Positions 1 through 5,519 of a DNA stretch of 7,896 bases are shown piece by piece. The notes under the pieces are model-generated. The model was not told the origin of the DNA, made no database searches, and worked only from the letters and a program-made list of their open reading frames with translations. This DNA is from Micromonosporaceae bacterium. Lineage in GTDB: Bacteria > Actinomycetota > Actinomycetes > Mycobacteriales > Micromonosporaceae. The stretch lies in contig DPJL01000246.1 in NCBI GenBank assembly GCA_003543035.1, positions 1 to 7,896 on the forward strand, given 5' to 3'. Position 1 is the first letter of the stretch; every line of letters begins with the position of its first letter. The translations under genes and the position numbers were made by a program.

Positions 1-82
1 CGGGAGTGTTCTCACTGCGGGAGCCCATGAGATCCGTGCGCGGCCATCCCGGCAGGTCCCACCCTGAGAGTAGGTTTCGTTA

Positions 83-460
83 ATGGCATGCCGTGTCAGT
101 GAGCTCGTGCTCGGTTGCCGCGACCCTGAGGTGCTGGCGCGGTTCTGGTGCGAGGTCCTCGACTTCGTAGTGCTCGATCGCGAGGAGGACTGCATCGAGA
201 TCGGGCCGCGCGAAGGGTTCGGCGGCCCGCAGCCGACGATCATCCTCAGTCGCAGGGACGAGCCGGAGAAGGGGAAGTCCCGGCTGCACATCGACGTCAA
301 CGCCACCGACCGCGATCAGGACGCCGAACTCGAACGCCTCCTGAAGCTCGGGGCACGCCCGGCCGACATCGGCCAGACCGGCGAGGAGCAATGGCACGTC
401 CTCGCCGACCCCGAAGGCAACGAGTTCTGCCTGCTCAAGGCCCGCCTCAACCCACTCTGA
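83..460 (+). CDS. VOC family (glyoxalase-fold) protein, Glyoxalase_6-like
   Basis: A 125-residue protein of the vicinal oxygen chelate superfamily, the size of the single-domain Glyoxalase_6-type proteins of actinomycetes. Visible hallmarks are the N-terminal strand followed by CRDPEVLARFW (residues 12-22), the central RLHIDV strand (68-73) and the C-terminal DPEGNEFCLL block (109-118). H69 and E114 sit where VOC enzymes usually carry metal ligands, so metal binding is plausible but inferred. The family includes glyoxalases, extradiol dioxygenases and antibiotic-binding proteins; the substrate cannot be read from sequence, so no reaction is assigned. The ATG at 83 is preceded by AGTAGG about 8 bases upstream. 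No signal peptide or membrane segment is seen, so it should be cytoplasmic. It converges with the DUF202 pair on the other strand and is not in an operon here. Confidence 0.9.
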   Translation: MACRVSELVLGCRDPEVLARFWCEVLDFVVLDREEDCIEIGPREGFGGPQPTIILSRRDEPEKGKSRLHIDVNATDRDQDAELERLLKLGARPADIGQTGEEQWHVLADPEGNEFCLLKARLNPL

Positions 461-519
461 CGGCTCTCGTCGGCAACGAGGACCGCGACCGGCCTCCACG
501 CCGGACCTCGAGACTGGCC
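461..519. other. Convergent intergenic spacer with two small hairpins
   Basis: The 59 bases between the convergent VOC and DUF202 genes contain two short inverted repeats: CTCGT/ACGAG (466-470 with 476-480) and CCGGC/GCCGG (489-493 with 500-504). Both have 5-bp stems and neither is followed by a T tract on either strand. They could act as a weak bidirectional terminator, as many actinomycete terminators lack a U run, but this is a guess from position. Confidence 0.25.
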
Positions 520-852
520 CTAGCCGATGATGCCGACCAACTCGACGACGGCGAGCACCACGACGAAGGCCACCACAGTCATCGGGAGCCGGGCGTCGAT
601 CCCCGCCCGCCCGCCGGGATGGGAACGGGCGGCGCGATAGCGGCCAATGCCACCGGCCAGCACCCCCAGCGCGAGCAGCCCGCACACCACGACGGTGATG
701 ATGGCCAGCACCCCTGGCCCGTCCAGCCGCATCCGGATCACCACCGCCGCCAGCCCCAACAGTGCCAACCCGGTGCGGTTCCAGGCCAACGCGGTCCGCT
801 CGTTCTGCAAACCTGCGCGGGATGGATGCCTGTCCGGTCGAGGAGCGCTCAC
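520..852 (-). CDS. DUF202 (YidG/YidH-like) membrane protein, second of a tandem pair
   Basis: A 110-residue small membrane protein with the DUF202 signature QNERTALAWNRTGLALL (residues 16-32), which leads directly into the first membrane segment. Further hydrophobic stretches lie at about 48-69 and 88-109, giving three predicted helices, with a basic loop between (RYRAARSHPGGR). The start chosen is GTG at 852: it overlaps the TGA of the upstream DUF202 gene as GTGA, the usual arrangement for translational coupling, and removes an implausible Gly/Arg-rich extension that would run antisense through the neighbouring gene. The family has no established biochemical function; E. coli yidG and yidH are likewise adjacent DUF202 genes, so the two products may work together in the membrane (inference). 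Confidence 0.82.
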   Translation of the reverse strand: MSAPRPDRHPSRAGLQNERTALAWNRTGLALLGLAAVVIRMRLDGPGVLAIITVVVCGLLALGVLAGGIGRYRAARSHPGGRAGIDARLPMTVVAFVVVLAVVELVGIIG

Positions 853-1214
853 CGCAGCACCACAACGACCAGCACCACCACCGCCGCCGCGACCAGCCCA
901 CCGACCAGGACCGCGGCCAACGACGGGGCCGGCAGCGGCGCCTGCGTGCGCAACGCCCGCTCCGCGCGTGCCCACCGCAACCACCCACCGACCGCGGCGA
1001 CCACGCTGAGCACGACCAGCAGCGCGGCCAGCACCCGGCGCACCGGCTCGGCCATCGCCAACTCGACCGCATCGACAACCACGCCAGCAGCAAGCAAACC
1101 CAGCGCGGTGCGGACCCACGCCAGCATCGTGCGCTCGTTGGCAAAACTGAACCGCGCATCCGGCTCCTCACCAACCCCGTACACCCGCCGCGGCCACCGC
1201 CGATCACCACTCAT
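849..1214 (-). CDS. DUF202 (YidH-like) membrane protein, first of a tandem pair
   Basis: A 121-residue protein with a soluble charged N-terminus, the DUF202 motif ANERTMLAWVRTALGLL (residues 26-42) and predicted membrane helices at about 36-53, 60-79 and 99-119. The last helix is almost pure Val/Leu/Ala. The ATG at 1214 is preferred because GGGGGA lies about 11 bases upstream; an in-frame GTG at 1235 would add seven residues and cannot be excluded. Its TGA overlaps the GTG start of the second DUF202 gene by four bases, so the pair is one transcription unit. The two proteins share the NERT-LAW core but differ elsewhere, which fits an old duplication with divergence rather than a recent copy. 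Function in the family is unknown. Confidence 0.8.
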   Translation of the reverse strand: MSGDRRWPRRVYGVGEEPDARFSFANERTMLAWVRTALGLLAAGVVVDAVELAMAEPVRRVLAALLVVLSVVAAVGGWLRWARAERALRTQAPLPAPSLAAVLVGGLVAAAVVVLVVVVLR

Positions 1215-1454
1215 ACGCCGATCATTCCCCCGCACAGGTCAACCGTGCGTCCCACCCGTGGCCGACGCCCCGGCTCAGCGCTGGGGCGTGGTCAGCCGAA
1301 TCAACCGTCCGTGGTGGTGGCAGGCCACGTATTCGCACTCGACGACCCGCGCGCGCTTCCTCGAGGACTTGGGTTACATCGGACCCGACCAACTTCCCAC
1401 GCTCCTGGAACCCTGGGTACCGCTGCAGCAGCCATGATCTTCAGCGCAACCGAG

Positions 1455-1576
1455 CCAGGCGCGAAGCATGGTCACGGTGTTGCCGGTCAGGAGGTGATGC
1501 GCTGTTTGCGGCCTTTGCCTTGGCAGCTGATGTGGGCTCCGGCGCCCAGGTGAACGTCTCCGATGGTCAGCAGGGC
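1455..1576 (-). pseudogene. Tyrosine recombinase/integrase catalytic-domain fragment, frameshifted
   Basis: Reading the minus strand from about 1576 gives LLTIGDVHLGAGAH followed by ISCQGKGRKQRIT, the strand-and-hairpin block of tyrosine recombinases that carries the catalytic lysine (GKGRK). The frame then hits TGA at 1487-1489, while the next frame continues with the expected LTGNTVTMLRAWL. Inserting a single base near 1492 would restore PLTGNTV in place of the stop, so a one-base deletion is the simplest explanation. Both the upstream part with the first catalytic arginine and the downstream H-x-x-R and Tyr region are missing, so no active enzyme can be made. The block resembles the short integrases found with some actinomycete insertion elements. 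It marks a past mobile-element insertion next to the alpha/beta hydrolase. Confidence 0.7.
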
Positions 1577-1689
1577 CGGTGACCGGGTGCCACAACCGCA
1601 CCGTGCCGTCGTCGCCTCATTCGCGGCCGCCCTCTCCACGGACGAGTCCCAGGACAAGGCAAGGGCAAGGAAGAGCGCATTCGTGGCCA

Positions 1690-1722
1690 GTGAAACCGCC
1701 GTGAAATAGCGGTGAAAACGCG
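1690..1722. promoter_or_regulatory. Three 11-bp direct repeats, PHO-box-like operator candidate
   Basis: GTGAAA begins at 1690, 1701 and 1712, exactly 11 bp apart: GTGAAACCGCC, GTGAAATAGCG, GTGAAAACGCG. Read on the minus strand each unit contains TTTCAC. This matches the architecture of Streptomyces PhoP sites (11-nt direct repeat units with a GTTCACC-like core). The cluster ends 59 bases before the ATG of the alpha/beta hydrolase, a normal place for an operator. The spacing is seen; binding by PhoP or another response regulator is inference. Confidence 0.4.
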
Positions 1723-1781
1723 TGGCGGCAAGCTCGGTGTGGTCAGGGCCCGCAGGCCTTCTAGACCCACAGGGAGTCACC

Positions 1782-2696
1782 ATGCATCAGCAAGCGCAGG
1801 AACGCGAGACACCACCGTTGGGGCGGCTGCTCGAGGTCGGGGGGCGGCGGTTGCTGGTCCACTGTTCGGGTAACGGAGGTCCGGCCGTGGTCTTTGCGGC
1901 CGGGGCCTCTGCCATCGGCCTCGACTACCTGAACGTGCACGACCGGATCACTGGGTTCACCACCTCCGTGCTCTACGACCGCGGCGGGACGGGCTGGAGC
2001 GATCCGGCCCCGTTGCCGCGCACCGGCACCGAGGGCGCCGAAGAGCTCGGGGCCATGCTGCGGGCGGCCGGTGTGCCCGCGCCCTATCTGCTGGTCGGAC
2101 ATTCGCTGGGCGGGATCTACGTGCGCCGCTTCGCGCAGCTGCACCCGGACGAGGTGGCCGCCCTGCTCCTACTGGAGCCCGCGCACGAGGACTGGGACGC
2201 CTACATGCCGGAGCACCTGCGGATGCGGGGGCACGTGGGTGCGGAGGCGCCGCCGATGCCCGAGGTGACGGGGGAGCTGCTGCGCCAGTTCCGCGCCATG
2301 CTCGAGCAGATGTTCGCGGGGTGGCCGGACGCGGTCCGCGAGGCGCTCATCGAGCGGCACCTCGACCCCGGCTGGCTGCAGGCCAATGCGCTGGAGAGGA
2401 GCAACATGATCGAGGTCCTCGACGAGCTCCGCGACGGCGGCACGCCGGACGTGCCGCTGATCGTGATCACCGGAATGAGGATCGATCCCGGCCAGGCCGT
2501 GTTCCTGTCCGAAGATCAGCTGCGCGAGCAGAACGAGGCCAAACTCGCGCTGTACGAGGCGGTGGCCGCGTCCGTGCCACGCGGCGAGCACCGGGTGCTC
2601 GAGAACGCCAGCCACAGCCTGCTGCACATCGAGGGCCAGGACGCCGTGGTCCAGGCGATCCGGGACCTGGTCGACCGAGCCGGTGCCAACCGGTAG
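1782..2696 (+). CDS. Alpha/beta hydrolase
   Basis: A complete 304-residue alpha/beta-hydrolase-fold enzyme, presumably cytoplasmic. The nucleophile elbow is GHSLGG (residues 106-111, Ser108). The oxyanion region is probably VVFAAGAS (36-43), and YDRGGTGWSDP (65-75) is the strand-turn typical of the fold. D235 in MRIDP and H278 in ASHSLLHIEG are the likely acid and base of the triad. A helical cap of about 135-215 separates the core halves. The substrate (ester, epoxide, lactone) cannot be told. Start: the ATG at 1782 has AGGGAG five bases upstream; an in-frame extension back to 1722 lacks such a site and overlaps the repeat cluster. The gene stands alone, flanked on both sides by relics of two different integrases, so it may be cargo brought in or left by mobile DNA. 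The PHO-box-like repeats upstream may control it. Confidence 0.88.
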   Translation: MHQQAQERETPPLGRLLEVGGRRLLVHCSGNGGPAVVFAAGASAIGLDYLNVHDRITGFTTSVLYDRGGTGWSDPAPLPRTGTEGAEELGAMLRAAGVPAPYLLVGHSLGGIYVRRFAQLHPDEVAALLLLEPAHEDWDAYMPEHLRMRGHVGAEAPPMPEVTGELLRQFRAMLEQMFAGWPDAVREALIERHLDPGWLQANALERSNMIEVLDELRDGGTPDVPLIVITGMRIDPGQAVFLSEDQLREQNEAKLALYEAVAASVPRGEHRVLENASHSLLHIEGQDAVVQAIRDLVDRAGANR

Positions 2697-2826
2697 CGCG
2701 CTCCTGGAGGGCCGCCTGGGCGGTAGCGCGTAGCTTGGCGGGATCGATGTCGGCATACACCGGGGATTCCGCGAGGTAGGCCGGCGGTGTCGTGGCGGGG
2801 TTCGTCAGCATCGCCGCCAGCTTGTG
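2692..2826 (-). pseudogene. Unidentified coding fragment abutting the hydrolase stop
   Basis: On the minus strand from about 2826, KLAAMLTNPATTPP continues into a stretch including YLAESPVYADIDPAKLRATA and AQAALQERATG, with high G/C at third positions, so it looks like real coding sequence. There is an ATG at 2811 but only a weak GGCGGCG before it. The frame does not stop until it has run far antisense into the alpha/beta hydrolase, so the original C-terminus is missing. It is in a different frame from the integrase fragment just upstream; similarity to integrases ends at about 2822 where this piece begins. I do not recognise the family. It is best read as a truncated gene piece joined by rearrangement. 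Confidence 0.4.
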
Positions 2827-2995
2827 CCGCCCAGGTGCCGACGGTGGTCTTCGCGCCGTCCGGGTCCAGCCATCGGCCGCGTCGGCGGTCTGATTCCAGA
2901 TCCTCGGCGTGGTCCTGGGCGGCCTTCCTGCTGGCGAACCCGGAGATCGACCCGTTCCCGCCAGCGGGCCGGGGTGTATGTCGAGGCACCGTCAT
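2822..2995 (-). pseudogene. Site-specific integrase N-terminal fragment
   Basis: The ATG at 2995 opens a frame of about 58 residues with GSISGFASRKAAQDHAEDLE (15-34), SDRRRGRWLDP (35-45) and GAKTTVGTW (47-55). This is the arm-type DNA-binding and linker region of actinomycete phage or ICE tyrosine integrases, where a GF-x-x-KKAA-like block and a RRG-x-x-DP turn precede the core-binding domain. The conserved pattern stops after WAAQ, and the rest of the frame runs antisense into the alpha/beta hydrolase without integrase features. Core-binding and catalytic domains are absent, so it is non-functional. The start overlaps the TGA of an upstream ORF as ATGA, as genes preceding integrases often do. 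It differs in type from the catalytic relic at 1455-1576, so two separate recombinases are represented. Confidence 0.65.
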
Positions 2996-3140
2996 GCCCA
3001 CGCGATCACCGATGCAAGTCGATCAAGCGCGACGAGCGAGTTTCCCGCCTCCTCGGTCACTGTAGGCAGCTCCAAGAACTGCTCACGCAGCACGCCGAAG
3101 TTGATCAAACCGGCAATCCCACGGACTTGGGTGCTGTTGC
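2992..3140 (-). pseudogene. C-terminal tail of an unidentified ORF upstream of the integrase relic
   Basis: The minus-strand frame ending at TGA 2992 reads GIAGLINFGVLREQFLELPT, then VTEEAGNSLVALDRLASVIAWA. It is amphipathic, probably helical and has moderate third-position G/C bias. No convincing start with a ribosome binding site is visible; internal GTG codons could open a 22- or 34-residue peptide. Upstream of about 3140 the frame runs into the 3' end of the DUF1905 gene and loses sense. The stop overlaps the start of the integrase fragment (ATGA), suggesting an old translationally coupled pair. In integrative elements this position is often held by an excisionase or replication gene, but no HTH is visible and I do not assign either. 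Confidence 0.35.
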
Positions 3141-3143
3141 AGG

Positions 3144-3464
3144 TCAAAGGTCGATGAGCTCGACGGTTAGGGTCGCGATGTCGCCCGCGTCGAGGGCTTC
3201 GATCTTGCGGACGGCACGTTTGACGGGGAGCACGTAGCCGCCACGTGCGCTGTCCGGGAAGATTGAGGTCGTCCACGTGCTGCCGCCGACCGTGACCCGC
3301 ACCCGCAGCGAACCGAAGCCACGACGAGGTCCATTGGCAAGCTCGCGGATCTCATCGGACGCATCGGCAGGCAGACTCACGAACGTCCAGCTATCGGCGC
3401 GCCGGGCATCCCATACCCACAGCTCAGCATCGAAAACGACGACCACGACGTCAGCATCACACAC
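3144..3464 (-). CDS. DUF1905 domain protein
   Basis: A 106-residue protein covering the DUF1905 domain: VVFDAELWVWDARRADSWTF at the start (residues 9-28), LPADASDEIRELA in the middle, then RRGFGSLRVRVTVGGSTWTT (48-67), IFPDSARGGYVLPVKRAVRK (68-87) and an acidic end (DAGDIATLTVELIDL). These blocks follow the expected order: beta strand, W-x-F strand, helix, G-S-x-x-V strand, W-x-T-S-I-F, and Y-x-L-P-V-K. The start is GTG at 3464; the longer frame upstream lacks coding character. GGGGA lies about 11 bases before it. Length matches stand-alone members. The function of DUF1905 is not established; it often occurs alone or with a YdeI-type domain, which is absent here. It follows the broken GNAT gene on the same strand but is over 200 bases away, so co-transcription is uncertain. 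Confidence 0.75.
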   Translation of the reverse strand: MCDADVVVVVFDAELWVWDARRADSWTFVSLPADASDEIRELANGPRRGFGSLRVRVTVGGSTWTTSIFPDSARGGYVLPVKRAVRKIEALDAGDIATLTVELIDL

Positions 3465-3677
3465 GGAACTGACAGTCCCCAGCCATCCGTAGTTGTATGC
3501 ACTGCGCGTCCGCGTGCTTGTGTTCGTCCTCGCTGTCTGCGCGTCTCGTCGAGCTTGGTGTCGCCGAACAGGACGGCTGTGCAGCACTCGCTCGTGACGA
3601 TGAACACTGGCAGGCCGTTGACCAGCCCTCTCGTGCTGTCGAACGTGCCATGTATTGGCCGGGCGGTGTTCGGACGG
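3465..3677 (-). other. Spacer with a start-less coding-like stretch
   Basis: Between the GNAT and DUF1905 genes one minus-strand frame (about 3540-3655) reads GTFDSTRGLVNGLPVFIVTS, then ECCTAVLFGDTKLDE, with strong third-position G/C bias that fades after about 3540. No ATG or GTG precedes it in frame apart from one internal GTG before FIVTSECC. It is probably a decayed gene piece of unknown family; no intact small gene is supported. Confidence 0.3.
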
Positions 3678-4273
3678 TCAGGCCGTCGCCGTCTTCTTCG
3701 TCGGTTTCTGCACCGTCGTTTCCACCAGCCAGTGATGCTTACCGAGAGGCCGAACCCGCTTGAATCCGTGGCGCTCGAACATTGAAACGGTGCCATTGTG
3801 CAGGAAGGATCCCGCGACTGAACGCCCTTCAACGGCTTCGGGGAAGCTCTCGACCGTCCCTCCTCCAAGACGGGCGATCTCCCGCATTGCGCCCTGGAGC
3901 GCCGCGGACGCGACTCCGTGGCGCCGATAGTCCTTGTCGACGAAGAAGCAGGTGATCCTCCAGTCAGGCCGCTCGCTGGCGTCTTCTCGATACGCTCGCT
4001 GGCGTTTGATGCGCGGCAACTCGTCCGTTGGTCCGAACTGGCACCAGCCGATGCAGGCAAAGGCGTCGTAGACCAGGGCGGCATGAGCTCGGCCTGCCCG
4101 AACGCGGGCCTCCTTCTCGGTCCGATTCTGCGCCGCTGTCTTGCCGCGTCCCACACCTCGGCGTGGAAGGCCATACACCAACATCCGCCCCAAACACCGT
4201 TGTTCTTCTCGACCAGTCGCGCGAAGTCCACCCACGTGATCGAGTCCAGGGGTTTGACGACGAAGCCGGTCAT
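3678..4273 (-). pseudogene. GNAT family N-acetyltransferase, broken by one-base frameshift
   Basis: The ATG at 4273 starts MTGFVVKPLDSITWVDFARL and NNGVWGGCWCMAFHAEV, a conserved N-terminus of an actinomycete GNAT subfamily. The frame then loses sense (WDAARQRRRI). The expected continuation, GVGRGKTAAQNR through DAFACIGWCQFGPTDELPRI, PDWRITCFFVDKDYRRHGVA and MFERHGFKRVRPLGKHHWLV, is present in another frame up to the TGA at 3678. Adding one base near 4157 (GAG-GGT-GTG instead of GAG-GTG-TGG) rejoins them into about 198 residues, the normal family size. The acetyl-CoA loop is RRHGVA. A strong GGAAAGGA site lies upstream of the ATG, 31 bases after the stop of the hydrolase gene, so the two were co-transcribed. 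Either a recent pseudogene or a sequencing error; all domains are otherwise well preserved. Acceptor substrate unknown. Confidence 0.85.
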
Positions 4274-4304
4274 CGGCAGTCCTTTCCGATCGGCGGCACG
4301 GCGC

Positions 4305-4883
4305 TCACTCAGCGGAACGAAGAAACGTCAGCGTGCGGTGCAACAGCAGCGCGGCCGCATCCGCGTCATACGACGGCAGCGAGCTGTCGGCGAAATAGTG
4401 CTGGTCACCGGGATAGAGGAACAGCTCGGCCTGACTGGTCGACTCGACCAGGGCCCGGGCAGCATCGATGTCGCCCTCGCCGACGAAGATCGGGTCGGCG
4501 TCCATGCCGTGCACGTGTACCGGCACGCCGGCTGGCCAGGCGGAGCCGAACTCCGAGACCGGAACGCAGGAATAGAACAACAGCGCGCCCCGCGCGCCCG
4601 GCCGGGTCTGCGCCAGCTTCTGCGCCGGCAGCACGCCAAGCGAGAAGCCGGCGTAGACCAGATTGGCGGGCAGCCCGTCGGCCGCCCGGACGCCGCGCTC
4701 GATCACCTCGCCGAAGCCGATCTGCTTGGCGTGGTCCATCCCCTCGTCCAGGGTGTCGAACGTGCAGCCTTCGTAGAGGTCGGGCGTGTGCACGGTGTGC
4801 CCGGCTCGGCGCAGCTCGTCTGCGAAGTCGATGACGCCCGGTGTGAGGCCCTGGGCGTGATGAAACAGGACGACTTCGGTCAT
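4305..4883 (-). CDS. Dienelactone hydrolase family protein
   Basis: A complete 192-residue single-domain alpha/beta hydrolase of the dienelactone hydrolase family. It starts TEVVLFHHAQGLTPGVIDFA with the family strand-turn, followed by PDLYEG (35-40). The nucleophile is Ser81 in AGFSLGVLPAQ (78-88), where classical dienelactone hydrolases have Cys. The acid is probably D128 or D130 in HGMDADPIF, and the base H162 in PGDQHYFAD. Family members hydrolyse lactone or ester bonds; the classical role is in chlorocatechol breakdown, but the Ser variant and isolated context give no specific pathway. The ATG at 4883 has GGAG about 6 bases upstream. The gene is first in a unit with the broken GNAT gene and divergent from an ArsR-type regulator 57 bp away, the likely controller. 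Confidence 0.9.
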   Translation of the reverse strand: MTEVVLFHHAQGLTPGVIDFADELRRAGHTVHTPDLYEGCTFDTLDEGMDHAKQIGFGEVIERGVRAADGLPANLVYAGFSLGVLPAQKLAQTRPGARGALLFYSCVPVSEFGSAWPAGVPVHVHGMDADPIFVGEGDIDAARALVESTSQAELFLYPGDQHYFADSSLPSYDADAAALLLHRTLTFLRSAE

Positions 4884-4940
4884 CTTGATCTCCAGTCTGC
4901 CGATGCACGCACGAACGATCCGTCACGATAGTATGTTCCA
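4884..4940. promoter_or_regulatory. Divergent promoter region between hydrolase and ArsR regulator
   Basis: A 57-bp spacer separates the two start codons. Plus strand: TAGTAT at 4929-4934 is a fair -10 element only six bases before the ATG at 4941, and there is no ribosome binding site, so the regulator mRNA is probably leaderless. Minus strand: the same bases read TACTAT (4933 to 4928), a fair -10 for the hydrolase with a leader of about 40 bases and a good GGAG site. AGTAT (4930-4934) and ATACT (4954-4958) form a loose inverted repeat that could be an operator. No good -35 was found for either. Confidence 0.4.
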
Positions 4941-5519
4941 ATGCGGTCGATCAATACTGGCTTCCCCGACTATGAGCTCGAGGAACGCAAGGTGGTGACC
5001 GCACCCCACGAGCTGCGCGCCATCGCCGATCCACTGCGTGGCGTCATCCTCGATCTCCTGCTGGAGCGAGCGGCTTCAGTCAGCGAGCTCGCCGAGGCCG
5101 TCGGTCGCCCAAAGAGCACGGTTGCTCACCACGTCAAGGTGCTCTGCGACGCAGGGATGCTGCGGGTGGTGCGCACGCGCCGGGTACGCGCCATCGACGA
5201 GCGTTTCTACGGCCGCACCGCGCGCAACATCTACGTCGGTCGGGTACGCCCAGAGGACGTGAACCCGCCGCCGTGGCCCAACGAACTCGCCGACGCTGCC
5301 GAGGAATCCATGCCGGCCTACCGGGCCGACCGGATGCGGGCGCTGCGCCATCATGTCAGCATCTCCGACGAGCAGGCTGCAGAGTTCTGGGAGCGGGTCA
5401 TCGCCCTCTTGAACGACTTCGACCAACTGCCACGCAAGGGCGACATCCCCTACTCGTTCGTCGTCAGCGTTTACCCAGCTGACCATCCGACGCTGCCCCC
5501 AACAACTGGTAGGTCGTGA
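4941..5519 (+). CDS. ArsR-type winged-helix transcriptional regulator
   Basis: A 192-residue DNA-binding protein. After a short leader, residues 21-43 (APHELRAIADPLRGVILDLL and following) form the first helices of an ArsR-like winged helix. The HTH is ASVSELAEAVGRPKSTVAHH (45-64) with recognition helix around KSTVAHHVKVL, and the wing is LRVVRTRRVRAIDERFYGRT (74-93). The C-terminal half (about 115-180) is alpha-helical with a final FVVSVYP strand and probably serves dimerisation or ligand sensing. No metal-binding cysteine pair of classical ArsR/SmtB is seen (single Cys69), so metal sensing is unlikely. The ATG at 4941 has no ribosome binding site but sits next to a -10-like box, suggesting leaderless translation. 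It lies divergent to the dienelactone hydrolase family gene, its probable target (inference). Its stop overlaps the PucR fragment by GTGA. Confidence 0.88.
   Translation: MRSINTGFPDYELEERKVVTAPHELRAIADPLRGVILDLLLERAASVSELAEAVGRPKSTVAHHVKVLCDAGMLRVVRTRRVRAIDERFYGRTARNIYVGRVRPEDVNPPPWPNELADAAEESMPAYRADRMRALRHHVSISDEQAAEFWERVIALLNDFDQLPRKGDIPYSFVVSVYPADHPTLPPTTGRS

Larger units (their letters stand above)
1215..1781. other. Gene-poor stretch with integrase relic and repeat cluster
   Basis: This 567-base gap has no intact gene. It holds a decayed tyrosine-recombinase fragment (1455-1576, minus) and three 11-bp-spaced GTGAAA repeats (1690-1717). Two further short stretches look protein-like but have no start: on the minus strand about 1275-1376, ending in CEYVACHHHGRLIRLTTPQR and a TGA, and on the plus strand about 1350-1437, ending LLEPWVPLQQP. 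They overlap on opposite strands, so at most one is real. The remainder shows nothing I can assign. Confidence 0.55.

Noticed and set aside
80..1210. 376-codon minus-strand frame spanning the DUF202 pair
   Set aside because: Trp/Arg/Cys-rich with no family motif; antisense to the VOC gene.
148..1437. 429-codon plus-strand frame through the VOC gene and DUF202 pair
   Set aside because: Composition is Arg/Pro/His-rich shadow sequence; the VOC and DUF202 motifs lie in other frames.
2169..2756. 195-codon minus-strand frame antisense to the alpha/beta hydrolase
   Set aside because: His/Val/Leu-rich mirror of the hydrolase; no recognisable motif.
1455..2995. One integrase gene split by insertion of the alpha/beta hydrolase
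   Set aside because: The N-terminal piece is of the arm-binding phage/ICE type while the catalytic piece resembles short IS-associated recombinases; they do not look like one protein.
3673..3687. GACGG/CCGTC hairpin at the GNAT stop as a terminator
   Set aside because: Only five base pairs, overlaps the stop codon and has no T tract.
3918..4931. 337-codon plus-strand frame over the GNAT and hydrolase genes
   Set aside because: Opposite strand carries clear conserved motifs in both genes.
4941..5519. Metal-sensing ArsR/SmtB repressor
   Set aside because: The protein has one cysteine and no CxC or metal-site helix motif.
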